From the NCBI RefSeq assembly GCF_024721015.1, contig NZ_JANAIF010000016.1, positions 1-64,000 of the forward strand: a stretch of DNA of 64,000 nt, read 5' to 3'. The translations under genes were made by a program, and so were the position numbers. The notes beneath the pieces are model-generated. The model saw only the letters and a list, made by a program, of their open reading frames with translations. It made no database searches and was not told the DNA's origin. Shown here in pieces: positions 17,678 to 27,608 of this stretch; within the stretch, counting starts at the first letter, position 1; every line of letters begins with the position of its first letter. This stretch comes from Xenorhabdus bovienii (GTDB taxonomy: Bacteria; Pseudomonadota; Gammaproteobacteria; Enterobacterales; Enterobacteriaceae).

Positions 17678-17699
17678 CAATATTGCTCCCCTTGCTCTA

Positions 17700-18746
17700 T
17701 CATTCCCAGTCGATAAGGATCGTGCGTTGCTCTTTTGCTGATTTTTCACCGGCTTCAATCAGTTTCATGATCAAAATAGCCTCGTTTGCAGTCACAGGGT
17801 TGGGTTTTCCAGCCACAATAGCATCACGGATAGCCGCATAATATGCGCCATAATTGCCCGGTAGGGTCGGAATAATTTGCGTTATCAAATCGTCTCCTTG
17901 TGACACCGTCACGCTTCCATCGCGTACATCGTATCCCCAATCAGTCCGTGGTGGTCTTTCCCTTGCTTTCAAACGCTCTTCTTGTGTATCCAAGCCATAC
18001 TTCACATAACTACCTTCCATACCATGCAGTATATAAATCGGAGACTCTGCCGCTGCGACCGTTGTTGCATGCAATACAACTTTCAAATCTGGATAATTCA
18101 ACTGAGCATGAAAATAGTCCACCGCCTCAGCATTTGGGCGAATCATACCTAAATCCACGGTGATAGCATGTGGCTTACCAAAGAGTTGAACCGCCTGATC
18201 CAATAAATGAGGCCCCAAATCGTACCAAATTCCTCCACCAGCTCCTGCAGCTTCCCGCCAGCGCTGACGAACCACCGGACGGTAACGGTCAAAGTGGGAT
18301 TCATAATATTTCAATTTTCCCAATCGATTTTCTTGAATCAATGACTTAACTGTTAAAAACCCGGCATCCCAACGGCGATTATGGAAGACAGACAGCAACA
18401 AGTTAGCCTCTTCCGCCTGCTTTTTAAGTGCTTCAGCTTCTTCCACTGTAATGGTGAAAGGTTTATCAACTACGACATGTTTACCAGCCGCCAGAGCTTT
18501 CTGTGCCAATGGATAATGAGTATCATTGGGCGTTGGGATCACAATCAGGTCAATATCTGGATCACTGAATAATGCTTCCGGCGAGGAAACTACAGTAACA
18601 GTCGGCCAATCTTTTCTGACTTTTTCTGTATCACTGCTGGAAATCGCAACTAATTCAACATTAGATGTACCTGCAATTAATGGCGCATGGAACGTTTTAC
18701 TTGCATAACCATACCCTACTAAGCCAACCTTTAAAAAATCACTCAT
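17700..18746 (-). CDS. ydgJ: Gfo/Idh/MocA-family oxidoreductase YdgJ
   Basis: This 348-residue NAD(P)-dependent sugar/polyol-type oxidoreductase has the Rossmann motif VGLVGYGYASKTFHAP at the N-terminus, the catalytic-lysine block VVVDKPF near residue 95 and the GGGIWYDLGPHLLDQA block with the active-site Asp and His. It matches E. coli YdgJ in length and motifs. The substrate is unproven. It is divergent from ydgK, with a 150-base shared upstream region. Confidence 0.92.
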   Translation of the reverse strand: MSDFLKVGLVGYGYASKTFHAPLIAGTSNVELVAISSSDTEKVRKDWPTVTVVSSPEALFSDPDIDLIVIPTPNDTHYPLAQKALAAGKHVVVDKPFTITVEEAEALKKQAEEANLLLSVFHNRRWDAGFLTVKSLIQENRLGKLKYYESHFDRYRPVVRQRWREAAGAGGGIWYDLGPHLLDQAVQLFGKPHAITVDLGMIRPNAEAVDYFHAQLNYPDLKVVLHATTVAAAESPIYILHGMEGSYVKYGLDTQEERLKARERPPRTDWGYDVRDGSVTVSQGDDLITQIIPTLPGNYGAYYAAIRDAIVAGKPNPVTANEAILIMKLIEAGEKSAKEQRTILIDWE

Positions 18747-18896
18747 AACCGCCCCTCAAAATTTTTGTAATACAGCTAACGGGTCTCAAGAGGTCAGAAA
18801 ATATCACCACCTTTCACCAATTAGCAAATAATCAAAGTTCCTGTGTTACTATCTTTTTCCTATATCAAAACGCTCATCATGGAGTGAAGATTCTTT

Positions 18897-19337
18897 ATGT
18901 ATCAATCCAATGATTATTACCGTATTAACGGCTGGTTATTGGCTCCCGCCGCCTATCTGATTATGACACTTATTGCGGCCAGTTTAATGCTATTGCTATA
19001 TTTAATAACGCTCATCTACAAAAACGAAGCTGTCCACCAAGTAGACGGAAACTTTACCACTATGTGGTATATATCATTATTAACCACGGCAATGATGTGG
19101 TGTTTTACTCTCTGGGTATTAAAGTTGCTTTTTATTCGTTCAAAACGATTCCCGCGTATCTTTATTATCTGGCTCATGGTCTCTGTCCTAATTGCCATAA
19201 AAACCTTCGCCTTTTCCCCCATTTCTGACGAGATGGCTATTCGTTCGCTGTTATGGCCGCTATTAGCTGCCGCTGTTTTCGTTCCTTATATCAAGCGTTC
19301 CCATCGGGTGAAAATGACTTTCACACAAGATCGATAA
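18897..19337 (+). CDS. ydgK: DUF2569 family membrane protein YdgK
   Basis: This 146-residue inner-membrane protein has four predicted transmembrane helices. It starts with [15 protein letters not shown], a hallmark of DUF2569/YdgK, and includes the conserved [17 protein letters not shown] block. Function is unknown. As in E. coli it sits immediately upstream of rsxA, which hints at a link to the Rsx complex but does not prove one. Confidence 0.9.
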   Translation: MYQSNDYYRINGWLLAPAAYLIMTLIAASLMLLLYLITLIYKNEAVHQVDGNFTTMWYISLLTTAMMWCFTLWVLKLLFIRSKRFPRIFIIWLMVSVLIAIKTFAFSPISDEMAIRSLLWPLLAAAVFVPYIKRSHRVKMTFTQDR

Positions 19338-19461
19338 CATCCCCCACAATCGATTGTTATCATTGCCCCGCTTGTTTCATCGCAAGATGGGGCAATCTCT
19401 GTCATTTTCATTGACTATAAACAGTACTTTACTTTCAAATATATTATTTTCAGGTATAGCA

Positions 19462-20043
19462 ATGACTGAATACCTTCTTTTGTTTATTGGCACAGTGTTA
19501 GTTAATAATTTTGTTTTAGTAAAATTTTTGGGCTTATGTCCTTTTATGGGCGTTTCCAAAAAACTCGAAACAGCCATTGGCATGGGGCTGGCAACAACAT
19601 TTGTTCTGACCCTCGCCTCCATCAGCTCCTGGCTGATAAACACCTTTATTCTTGTACCATTGGATTTAGTTTATTTACGCACACTGAGTTTTATCCTCGT
19701 TATCGCCGTTGTCGTCCAATTCACCGAGTTGGTCGTCCGAAAAACCAGCCCGACGCTCTATCGGTTACTGGGGATTTTTTTGCCATTGATCACAACTAAC
19801 TGCGCAGTTCTCGGTGTCGCGTTGCTGAACGTCAATCAATCACATAACTTTCTGCAATCAGCCATATATGGTTTCAGCGCCGCAGTTGGTTTTTCCCTTG
19901 TGATGGTACTGTTCGCCGCCATTCGTGAACGTCTGGCAGTTGCCAACATTCCTGCCCCTTTTCGTGGTTCATCGATAGGGCTTATTACTGCAGGGCTGAT
20001 GTCCCTTGCATTTATGGGCTTTAGTGGTTTGGTGAAATTCTAA
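19462..20043 (+). CDS. rsxA: Electron transport complex subunit RsxA
   Basis: This 193-residue polytopic membrane subunit of the Rnf-type Rsx complex reduces the SoxR iron-sulfur centre in E. coli. [24 protein letters not shown] and [20 protein letters not shown] are diagnostic, and a cysteine in each half (LGLCPFMG and TTNCAVLG) supports the membrane-embedded Fe-S site known for Rnf A/E subunits. The start at 19462 matches the E. coli protein exactly. The upstream in-frame ATG at 19354 lacks support. First gene of rsxABCDGE, it overlaps rsxB by one base. Confidence 0.96.
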   Translation: MTEYLLLFIGTVLVNNFVLVKFLGLCPFMGVSKKLETAIGMGLATTFVLTLASISSWLINTFILVPLDLVYLRTLSFILVIAVVVQFTELVVRKTSPTLYRLLGIFLPLITTNCAVLGVALLNVNQSHNFLQSAIYGFSAAVGFSLVMVLFAAIRERLAVANIPAPFRGSSIGLITAGLMSLAFMGFSGLVKF

Positions 20044-20660
20044 TGATGTCATTATGGATTGCTATCGGTGTGTTGAGCCTGCTGGGGTTAACCTTTGGCT
20101 TAATTCTAGGTTTTGCTGCCCGTCGTTTTAAAGTAGAAGAAGATCCTATTGTTGAGAAAATCGATAACCTGTTGCCTCAGAGTCAATGTGGGCAATGTAG
20201 CTACCCGGGCTGTCGCCCGTATGCAGAAGCAATTGCCAATAATGGAGAGATGATAAACAAATGCGCTCCAGGCGGAGAGCAGGTAATGCTCAAGATGTCA
20301 GAACTGCTGGGTGTTGACCCTCAGCCGCTGGATGGCGATGACAGTGTACAGAATCCAGCAAGAAAGGTGGCTTTCATTGATGAGGAGAACTGCATAGGCT
20401 GCACCAAATGCATTCAGGCATGTCCGGTCGATGCCATTATTGGCGCAAACCGTGCAATACACACTGTAGTTGAAGATCTCTGTACTGGCTGTGATCTGTG
20501 TGTCGCACCTTGTCCAACAGATTGCATCACAATGATCCCTGTCGCTACTACTACATCAAACTGGAAATGGGATTTGAATTCCATTCCGGTCAGAAATATT
20601 CCGATTAATCCAATCTTTGTTTCTCCTACTAAGCCTGTTGAGGTTAAAGCTAATGTTTAA
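20043..20660 (+). CDS. rsxB: Electron transport complex subunit RsxB
   Basis: This 205-residue iron-sulfur subunit has an N-terminal membrane anchor ([20 protein letters not shown]). A Fe-S domain CGQCSYPGC follows. Two ferredoxin-type [4Fe-4S] motifs, [16 protein letters not shown] and [16 protein letters not shown], complete the electron path. Translation is coupled to rsxA by the TAATG overlap, and an alternative ATG lies one codon later. The last residues overlap the start of rsxC. Confidence 0.96.
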   Translation: MMSLWIAIGVLSLLGLTFGLILGFAARRFKVEEDPIVEKIDNLLPQSQCGQCSYPGCRPYAEAIANNGEMINKCAPGGEQVMLKMSELLGVDPQPLDGDDSVQNPARKVAFIDEENCIGCTKCIQACPVDAIIGANRAIHTVVEDLCTGCDLCVAPCPTDCITMIPVATTTSNWKWDLNSIPVRNIPINPIFVSPTKPVEVKANV

Positions 20661-22659
20661 TCTGTTCAACTTGCTTAATAAAAATAAAATCTGGGACTTT
20701 GAGGGTGGTATCCATCCACCAGAAATGAAACTGCAATCCAGCCGTACCCCATTACGCCACGCGCCACTACCGGATGAATTAATTATTCCTCTGCAACAAC
20801 ATTTAGGCCCAGAAGGTGAATTACTGGTTAAAGTTGGTGACAAGGTACTGAAAGGCCAGCCTTTGACGGTTGGTACAGGCCGTACCGTACCAGTCCATGC
20901 ATCTACGTCAGGGACTATCACGGCAATTGAACCCTGTGTCACTGCTCACCCTTCCGGACTGAAAGAATTATGTGTCCGCCTGTATCCAGATGGTGAAGAT
21001 AAATGGTGTGAACGTATTCAAACCACGGATTACACTTCCCTCAATACCAGCACTTTATTGCAACGTATTCAACAGGCAGGTATTGCCGGTCTGGGTGGCG
21101 CGGGCTTCCCTACCGCGTCAAAACTACAAGGTAGTCGGCACGATCTAAAAACGTTGATCATCAATGCAGCAGAGTGTGAACCGTACATCACAGCAGATGA
21201 TCGTCTGATGCAGGAACATGCCAACGAAGTTATTGAAGGTATACGCATCTTGATGCACTTACTCAATCCAGAGCGAGTGTTGATTGGTATTGAAGATAAT
21301 AAGCCTGAAGCGATTGATGCGCTGAATACCGCTCTTAATGGTGACGACTCCATCGTTGTACGTGTTATTCCCACAAAATACCCGTCTGGTGGTGCAAAGC
21401 AACTTACCAAGATCCTGACAGGCAAAGAAGTACCATCTGGTAGGCGCTCCTCCGATATTGGTGTTCTCATGCAGAATGTCGGCACAGTCATGGCCATCAA
21501 ACGAGCTATTATCGATGGAGAGCCGTTAATCGAACGTATCGTGACTCTGACTGGAGAAGCCGTTACTGCACCCGGAAATTTCTGGGCGCGTCTGGGTACC
21601 CCCGTTCAATTCCTGCTGCAACAAGCAGGATTCAAAGCCAAGTCAGAACAGATGGTTATTATGGGAGGGCCATTAATGGGCTTTACCCTGCCAGATTTAA
21701 ACGTACCTGTCGTCAAAATCAGTAACTGCATTCTTGCCCCTTCCATTCAAGAAATGGAACCGAAAACGGTTGAAGAGGCCTGTATCCGCTGTGGCTTATG
21801 TGTTGAAGCTTGCCCAGTGGGTCTATTACCTCAGCAGCTTTACTGGTTCAGTCGCGGCCAGGAACATAAAAAAGCCAAAAATCATCATCTGTTCGACTGT
21901 ATTGAATGTGGTGCCTGCGCTTACGTGTGTCCAAGCAATATTCCTTTGGTTCAATACTACCGTCAGGAAAAAGCAGAAATACGCGCCATAGATGCAGAAA
22001 CACGCCGTTCGGCCGAAGCCAAAATCCGCTTTGAAGCCAAACAAACGCGTATGGAACAAGAAAAACTGGCTCGCGAGGAACGTCATAAAAAATCGACTGT
22101 TCAAGTGGATAACAAAGATCAAAGCGCTATACAGGCGGCCCTTAGCCGTGTGAAGGAAAAACAGAAAAATGCTGGTGAAGCTATCAATGTTCAAGCTGGG
22201 CAATTACCTGATAATGAAGCAGCCATTGCAGCACGTAAAGCTAGAAAAGAGCAATTGCGTATTCGTCAGGAAAAGAAACCAGCAGCAATAACCGTAAATA
22301 CAGAACCCACCACACCAACTGAAAGCGATGATCCTCGCAAAGCTGCACTTGCAGCCGCAATAGCCAGAGCAAAAGCGAAAAAGGCGACTCAAAGTGAAAA
22401 GGTGACAACGTCACAAAAAGATTCACCAAATAACGCTGATGATAAACAAGATCCACGTAAGGCAGCCGTCTCTGCGGCCATCGCTAGGGTTAAAGCTAAA
22501 AAAACCGTACAAAATCAGTCCAAACCTACGCTACAGCAAGAAGATATTACCGCTGTACCGGAAGAAGCTGATCCACGCAAAGCTGCTGTCGCTGCGGCTA
22601 TCGCCCGCGTGAAAGCCAAAAAAGCAGCGCTTGAAAAACAAAAAACTCCAACAGAATAG
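20653..22659 (+). CDS. rsxC: Electron transport complex subunit RsxC
   Basis: This 668-residue NADH/FMN-binding subunit of the Rsx complex begins [24 protein letters not shown], with [13 protein letters not shown] and the NADH-site region [17 protein letters not shown] following. Two [4Fe-4S] motifs ([14 protein letters not shown] and [14 protein letters not shown]) precede a charged coiled segment and three C-terminal repeats of the [18 protein letters not shown] type. E. coli RsxC has more copies and is about 740 residues, so the difference is repeat number. The start at 20653 aligns with E. coli; the frame's earlier ATG lies within rsxB. Confidence 0.96.
   Translation: MFNLFNLLNKNKIWDFEGGIHPPEMKLQSSRTPLRHAPLPDELIIPLQQHLGPEGELLVKVGDKVLKGQPLTVGTGRTVPVHASTSGTITAIEPCVTAHPSGLKELCVRLYPDGEDKWCERIQTTDYTSLNTSTLLQRIQQAGIAGLGGAGFPTASKLQGSRHDLKTLIINAAECEPYITADDRLMQEHANEVIEGIRILMHLLNPERVLIGIEDNKPEAIDALNTALNGDDSIVVRVIPTKYPSGGAKQLTKILTGKEVPSGRRSSDIGVLMQNVGTVMAIKRAIIDGEPLIERIVTLTGEAVTAPGNFWARLGTPVQFLLQQAGFKAKSEQMVIMGGPLMGFTLPDLNVPVVKISNCILAPSIQEMEPKTVEEACIRCGLCVEACPVGLLPQQLYWFSRGQEHKKAKNHHLFDCIECGACAYVCPSNIPLVQYYRQEKAEIRAIDAETRRSAEAKIRFEAKQTRMEQEKLAREERHKKSTVQVDNKDQSAIQAALSRVKEKQKNAGEAINVQAGQLPDNEAAIAARKARKEQLRIRQEKKPAAITVNTEPTTPTESDDPRKAALAAAIARAKAKKATQSEKVTTSQKDSPNNADDKQDPRKAAVSAAIARVKAKKTVQNQSKPTLQQEDITAVPEEADPRKAAVAAAIARVKAKKAALEKQKTPTE
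22327..22625 (+). repeat. Three coding repeats in the rsxC 3' region
   Basis: Three blocks of about 19 codons ([54 protein letters not shown]) recur roughly every 120 bases, separated by Gln/Thr-rich linkers. The repeats are alpha-helical, basic and typical of RsxC tails, where copy number varies between species. Confidence 0.85.
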
Positions 22660-22671
22660 TGACATTTATCG

Positions 22672-23751
22672 ATGAAATTCAGGCCAGTAAAAACTGACAA
22701 TAACCAGCTAAAAGTCGCTAGTTCGCCTTTTACACACAATCAAAAAAGTACCAGCCAGCTCATGCTGTGGGTAGTTTTAGCCGCCGTACCCGGTATTGCG
22801 GTACAAACCTATCTATTTGGCTATGGAACCCTATTCCAGATCTTGCTGGCAGTTATTACCGCCTTACTCGCTGAGTCTGTAGCCATTGCCATGAAAAAAC
22901 AGGTGATAGCTCCATTCCTCAAAGACAACTCAGCGCTAGTGACAGGATTGCTGTTAGGAATCAGCCTGCCCCCTTTAGCACCGTGGTGGCTGATCGTACT
23001 TGGCACATTCTTTGCGATTATCATCGCCAAACACCTGTATGGTGGGCTTGGACAAAACCCATTTAACCCTGCCATGGTGGGTTATGTCGTTTTGCTTATC
23101 TCATTTCCTGTACAGATGACAAGCTGGCTGCCACCAGTGTCCTTCCAGGCACTCACGTTGACCCCTTGGGATTGCCTGATGGTGATCTTTACAGGGCATA
23201 CGCCTGATGGTTCTACTTTGCTTCATCTGCAACAAGGTATCGATGGGCTCAGTCAAGCCACACCTCTGGACAGCTTTAAAACCGGCAGATTGACCCATAA
23301 TATTGATGAGGTATTACAGCAACCAATATTACAAGGTACTTTGGTCGGTATTGGCTGGCAGTGGGTCAATGTCGCTTACCTGATTGGGGGGCTGATCATG
23401 CTGAACAGAAAAGTTATTAGCTGGCAGATCCCAACCGCATTTATTTTAGCGCTGTGCACCTGTGCTTTACTCAGTTGGCTCATCGACCCAACCCGCTATT
23501 CACCCCCTTTACTCCAGATTTTTTCCGGTGCAACTATGTTGGGCGCATTTTTTATCGCAACCGATCCGGTTAGTGCATCAACCACATCAAAAGGCCGGCT
23601 AATTTACGGTGCTATTATCGGTATGTTGATTTGGATTATCCGTGTATATGGTGGTTATCCAGATGCCATAGCATTTGCCGTCTTATTGGCAAATATCTGC
23701 GTACCACTGATCGACTATTACACTCAACCTCGTGCTTATGGCCATAAATAA
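22672..23751 (+). CDS. rsxD: Electron transport complex subunit RsxD
   Basis: This 359-residue polytopic subunit normally carries a covalent FMN. The attachment threonine is in [18 protein letters not shown] near residue 285. Conserved blocks include [18 protein letters not shown] and [10 protein letters not shown]. Length fits the family (352 in E. coli). It starts 12 bases after rsxC. Confidence 0.95.
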   Translation: MKFRPVKTDNNQLKVASSPFTHNQKSTSQLMLWVVLAAVPGIAVQTYLFGYGTLFQILLAVITALLAESVAIAMKKQVIAPFLKDNSALVTGLLLGISLPPLAPWWLIVLGTFFAIIIAKHLYGGLGQNPFNPAMVGYVVLLISFPVQMTSWLPPVSFQALTLTPWDCLMVIFTGHTPDGSTLLHLQQGIDGLSQATPLDSFKTGRLTHNIDEVLQQPILQGTLVGIGWQWVNVAYLIGGLIMLNRKVISWQIPTAFILALCTCALLSWLIDPTRYSPPLLQIFSGATMLGAFFIATDPVSASTTSKGRLIYGAIIGMLIWIIRVYGGYPDAIAFAVLLANICVPLIDYYTQPRAYGHK

Positions 23752-23760
23752 GGGGATTCC

Positions 23761-24387
23761 ATGTTAGAAACCACGCGACGCCACGGGATTACCCTCGCAA
23801 TTTTTGCGGCCTGCACTACAGGGCTGACTGCCATCGTCTATTCTTTGACAAAAGATCGGATTGCCGAGCAAGCTGCACTACAACACAAGATACTGCTGGA
23901 TCAAGTTGTCCCTCCCACACTGTATAACAATAATATGCAAGATGAATGCTATGTGGTGACGGCTGATGCATTGGGCAACAAACAACCCCATCGACTTTAT
24001 CTCGCCCGTAAAAATGGCTCTCCCGTTGCGGCGGCGATAGAAAGTACCGCACCAGATGGCTATTCAGGTGCAATCCAATTATTGGTAGGTGCTGATTTTT
24101 CAGGCAATGTATTCGGTGTTCGTGTAACTGAACATCATGAAACACCGGGTTTAGGCGATAAAATTGACACACGTATTTCCAATTGGATCTATTCTCTTTC
24201 TGACAAAAAAGTCGTTTCAGACAACGATCCTCATTGGGCTGTTAAAAAAGACGGCGGGGAATTTGACCAATTTACAGGAGCAACCATCACGCCTCGTGCC
24301 GTCGTAAATGCAGCTAAATGGACAACCCTCTATCTGAAAACCATTCCCGCACAACTTTCTTCACTACCAACTTGTGGAGTTGAATAA
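23761..24387 (+). CDS. rsxG: Electron transport complex subunit RsxG
   Basis: This 208-residue protein has one N-terminal membrane helix and a periplasmic FMN-binding domain. The flavin attaches to the threonine of [12 protein letters not shown] near residue 175. [16 protein letters not shown] is the conserved family block. The stop codon overlaps the ATG of rsxE by one base, indicating translational coupling. Confidence 0.95.
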   Translation: MLETTRRHGITLAIFAACTTGLTAIVYSLTKDRIAEQAALQHKILLDQVVPPTLYNNNMQDECYVVTADALGNKQPHRLYLARKNGSPVAAAIESTAPDGYSGAIQLLVGADFSGNVFGVRVTEHHETPGLGDKIDTRISNWIYSLSDKKVVSDNDPHWAVKKDGGEFDQFTGATITPRAVVNAAKWTTLYLKTIPAQLSSLPTCGVE

Positions 24388-25094
24388 TGAGTGAAACCAA
24401 GAAACTATTTTCTCAGGGGTTATGGAAAAACAACTCCGCATTAGTCCAGCTATTGGGGCTTTGTCCTTTGCTGGCTGTCTCTTCTACTGCCACCAATGCT
24501 CTGGGGCTAGGGTTAGCGACAACGTTGGTTTTATTAAGTACCAACATTGCTGTATCTGCCTTACGACGCTGGGTTCCCCATGAAATCCGCATTCCTATTT
24601 ATGTGATGATCATTGCCTCTGTCGTTAGTGCCGTCCAGATGTTAATCAATGCATTCGCCTTCGGATTATATGAGTCATTGGGGATATTTATCCCTTTGAT
24701 CGTGACTAACTGCATCGTCATTGGCCGTGCTGAAGCTTACGCATCAAAAAACTCGATCTACAATTCCACAATTGATGGCCTTGCAATGGGGCTCGGCGCA
24801 ACCTTTTCCCTATTCGTACTGGGAACCATACGAGAAATCTTAGGAAATGGCACCATTTTCGATGGCGCAGATCTGTTATTGGGAAGTTGGGCAAAATCAT
24901 TACGCATTGAAATTATGCATATGGATTCTCCATTCCTGTTAGCCATCCTGCCACCCGGTGCATTTATCGGATTAGGCTTGATGCTGGCAGGAAAATACAT
25001 CATTGATGAACGCATCAAAAATCGGGCTGATAATCAAGCATGTCGCTATGACAACGTAGAAAAAGGCTGTGGCAGCCATATCACGAAAAGCTAA
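24387..25094 (+). CDS. rsxE: Electron transport complex subunit RsxE
   Basis: This 235-residue polytopic subunit is paralogous to Rsx[24 protein letters not shown] and [21 protein letters not shown] are diagnostic, and the two cysteines pair with those of RsxA in the membrane Fe-S site known for Rnf. It is the last gene of the rsx operon, followed 14 bases later by nth, as in E. coli. Confidence 0.95.
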   Translation: MSETKKLFSQGLWKNNSALVQLLGLCPLLAVSSTATNALGLGLATTLVLLSTNIAVSALRRWVPHEIRIPIYVMIIASVVSAVQMLINAFAFGLYESLGIFIPLIVTNCIVIGRAEAYASKNSIYNSTIDGLAMGLGATFSLFVLGTIREILGNGTIFDGADLLLGSWAKSLRIEIMHMDSPFLLAILPPGAFIGLGLMLAGKYIIDERIKNRADNQACRYDNVEKGCGSHITKS

Positions 25095-25108
25095 GGACGT
25101 AATCAGGT

Positions 25109-25741
25109 ATGAATCAACAAAAACGGATCGCAATTTTAACCCGCTTACAGAATAACAACCCACAGCCAACCACCGAGTTGGTTTTCAATTCTTCTTTTGA
25201 GTTGCTGATATCTGTATTACTGTCAGCACAGGCGACTGACGTCAGCGTCAATAAAGCAACCACAAAGTTGTATCCGGTTGCCAATACTCCACAGACGATC
25301 CTCAATCTGGGTGTTGACAATCTGAAAGAGTATATAAAAACCATCGGGTTATATAACACCAAAGCCGAGAACGTGATTAAAACCTGCCGCATTTTGTTAG
25401 AAAAGCACCAGGGCGAAGTACCGGAAGATCGCGCGGCTCTGGAAGCACTGCCGGGAGTTGGCCGCAAGACCGCTAATGTCGTTTTAAATACTGCTTTTGG
25501 CTGGCCGACTATCGCCGTCGATACGCATATCTTTCGTGTCTGCAATCGTACCCAATTTGCCTCAGGAAAAAACGTTGATGAAGTCGAGAGAAAGTTACTG
25601 AAAGTTGTACCGGATGAATTCAAGCTTGATTGCCATCATTGGTTGATTCTACACGGCCGCTATACCTGTATTGCCCGTAAACCTCGCTGTGGATCTTGTA
25701 TTATTGAGGATCTGTGTGAGTATGCTGATAAAACCGAGTGA
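25109..25741 (+). CDS. nth: Endonuclease III
   Basis: This 210-residue bifunctional DNA glycosylase/AP lyase removes oxidised pyrimidines in base excision repair. The helix-hairpin-helix LPGVGRKTANVVLN carries the catalytic lysine, and VDTHIFRVCNR has the catalytic aspartate. The C-terminal [4Fe-4S] ligands follow C-x6-C-x2-C-x5-C (CIARKPRCGSCIIEDLC). Length matches E. coli Nth (211). It is cotranscribed with the rsx genes. Confidence 0.97.
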   Translation: MNQQKRIAILTRLQNNNPQPTTELVFNSSFELLISVLLSAQATDVSVNKATTKLYPVANTPQTILNLGVDNLKEYIKTIGLYNTKAENVIKTCRILLEKHQGEVPEDRAALEALPGVGRKTANVVLNTAFGWPTIAVDTHIFRVCNRTQFASGKNVDEVERKLLKVVPDEFKLDCHHWLILHGRYTCIARKPRCGSCIIEDLCEYADKTE

Positions 25742-26089
25742 TAAAAATACCTAAGTAGAACAGCGATATAAATAAATTATCCATAAGTTCATATATTGTG
25801 TAGGAAAACCCTCGATCAGCAATCTGGCCGAACCATTCTCCATCCCCCAGCCAACCGTCTATCGCACACTTGGCCATGAATTGTAGGAAGGATCGGCCCA
25901 CAACAAAATTTGATGACATTGACCAATCGCCTGAAGGAACCCGCTTTCAGCAGATATAAGCTGTGTAATTATTGGCCTTTTTAGTCAGTTTTGCGTGTTT
26001 TGATAAGATGTTACTTGCTCCATACCCCTGATTCGCGTAAAACTGTTATCCAAAATTATCGATAATAACTCCATATTCCCCAGATTATT
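25742..26089. other. Intergenic stretch between nth and rnb remnant, with degraded coding traces
   Basis: No intact gene fits here. The forward strand at about 25811-25890 reads PSISNLAEPFSIPQPTVYRTLG before a stop, which resembles the C-terminal helix-turn-helix of serine resolvases or transposases. A 72-codon reverse frame covers the same bases without any family I recognise. In E. coli, nth is followed by dtpA, and rnb lies elsewhere. This gap is therefore a synteny breakpoint, possibly with a mobile-element scar. Confidence 0.3.
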
Positions 26090-27090
26090 ATGTTTCAAGA
26101 CAATCCGCTGCTTGCACAGCTAAAACAGCAACTCCACGCTCAGACCCTACGCGTAGAAGGTTTAGTTAAAGGAACTGAAAAAGGCTTTGGATTTTTGGAA
26201 GTCGATGGCCAGAAAAGTTATTTCATTCCACCACCACAGATGAAGAAAGTGATGCATGGCGATCGTATTACCGCCGCCATTCACACCGATAAAGAGAAAG
26301 AAATCGCTGAACCAGAAGCCTTGATTGAGCCATTTCTGACCCGTTTTGTAGGAAGAGTCCAAAAGAAAGAGAACGACAACCGACTGTGGATTATAACGTT
26401 CATACTGGTTTCGAACCAACACAAATTGATCAAGTTGTGGACGTTTTAAAGGAAAATGGTATTGAAACTGAAGCAAATGCACTGCTAGAACTGGATGGTT
26501 TCTGCCAGTTACGCCGTGAATTAGATCAACAACCGACTCAATTCCTCGATAGCCGTATCCGTCGCTTCCAAACGTTTGCAGAAATCAAACCCGAACCAGG
26601 CCCACACTTTGGACTGGGCTTTGATGCCTATGCGACTTGGACATCTCCTATCCGTAAATACAGCGATATTATTAACCACCGTTTGTTGAAAGCTATCATT
26701 CAGCAAACCGAAGAAGAAAAGCCATCCGAAGAGGTCTGCCTGCAACTGACAGATCGTCGTCGCGCAAACCGCATGGCAGAACGCGATGTAGGCGACTGGC
26801 TCTATGCCCGTTTCCTACATCCTCATGCTGGCACAGATAAAACTTTCTCTGCTGAGATTGTGGATATTACCCGTGGTGGCCTGCGCATTCGTCTGGTTGA
26901 CAATGGTGCTATCGCTTTCGTTCCAGGGCCATTCCTACATGCCGTGCGTGATGAGCTTCAGTGCAGTCAAGAGACCGGTTCCGTTCTTATTAAGGGTGAA
27001 GCCGTTCATCGTTTGAATGACATTATTAATGTACGCATTGAAGAAGTCAGAATGGAAATCCGTAATATTGTGGCACGCCCTGTTGCCTGA
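26090..27090 (+). pseudogene. rnb: Exoribonuclease II gene with large internal deletion
   Basis: The first 98 or so codons match the RNase II N-terminus and first cold-shock domain ([42 protein letters not shown]). At about 26380 the sequence jumps, in a different frame, to the family's residue-410 region (YNVHTGFEP). It then continues through [37 protein letters not shown] and the S1 domain to the normal C-terminus IVARPVA. The locus spans 1,001 bases, against about 1,935 for E. coli rnb. Some 930 bases are therefore missing, including the second cold-shock domain and the catalytic aspartates. A working 3'-5' exonuclease is not possible from this gene. Confidence 0.92.
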
Positions 27091-27227
27091 TATTACAAAT
27101 AGGTTAAAGAAAATAGTAAATAAACTGCCGCCAATAACAAGCGGCAGTTTTATAATCAGCACGAGATAATTTGCTCAATCCAGCTTCCCGTTAACATTAT
27201 TTCCATTACCTTAAGGAAATACCTGAT

Positions 27228-27570
27228 ATGCCATTTTCCTCATTAAGACTCACACGAATATCAGCAACGATTTTCCCTCTACTTGGTACCCTGATAACGT
27301 TTCCAACCCATGCTACTACTCAACAAAATCAAATTACCAATCAACTTTCGGCCATGGAAAAAAATGCCAATGGCCGTCTTGGCGTTGTATTAATCTACAC
27401 CGCAGACCATTCAATAATCACCTATCGTGGACACGAGCGCTTTCCATTATGTAGCACCAGCAAAATGATGGCGGTATCCGCTCTTCTGAAAAAAAGCGAA
27501 ACCGATAAAGATTTGTTAAATCAGCGCATTCACTACCAGCAATCTGACATCGTTGAATACAGCCCTATTA
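27228..27570 (+). pseudogene. Class A beta-lactamase, 5' part, cut by transposon
   Basis: Residues 1-114 of a class A beta-lactamase are present: a signal peptide to about residue 29 (THATTQQ), then the active-site block RFPLCSTSKMMAVSALL with the catalytic serine and lysine (STSK). Reading is broken immediately after TATTA (27566-27570) by the transposon's inverted repeat. Joining it to 34340-34887 restores an uninterrupted 296-residue enzyme. The cysteine just before the catalytic serine (Ambler 69) is notable because the 3' part has a matching cysteine. Confidence 0.93.
27566..27570 (+). repeat. Target-site duplication, left copy (TATTA)
   Basis: TATTA here and at 34335-34339 directly flanks the transposon. 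A 5-bp duplication is characteristic of Tn3-family insertion, and both copies are identical. Confidence 0.95.
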
Positions 27571-27608
27571 GGGGTCCGCTTGGAAAACGGAAATTATCCC
27601 ACGCTAAG
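27571..27608 (+). repeat. Left 38-bp terminal inverted repeat (IRL)
   Basis: It begins GGGGTCCGCTTGG and ends CCCACGCTAAG. It pairs with 34297-34334 with one mismatch at position 25. The tnpA stop codon lies inside it. Confidence 0.95.

Noticed and set aside
21069..21500. 143-codon reverse frame inside rsxC
   Set aside because: It is a shadow frame opposite a conserved coding region.
26386..27090. C-terminal RNase II frame as an independent gene
   Set aside because: It starts in mid-domain at a GTG without a ribosome-binding site and lacks catalytic residues. It is part of the rnb pseudogene.
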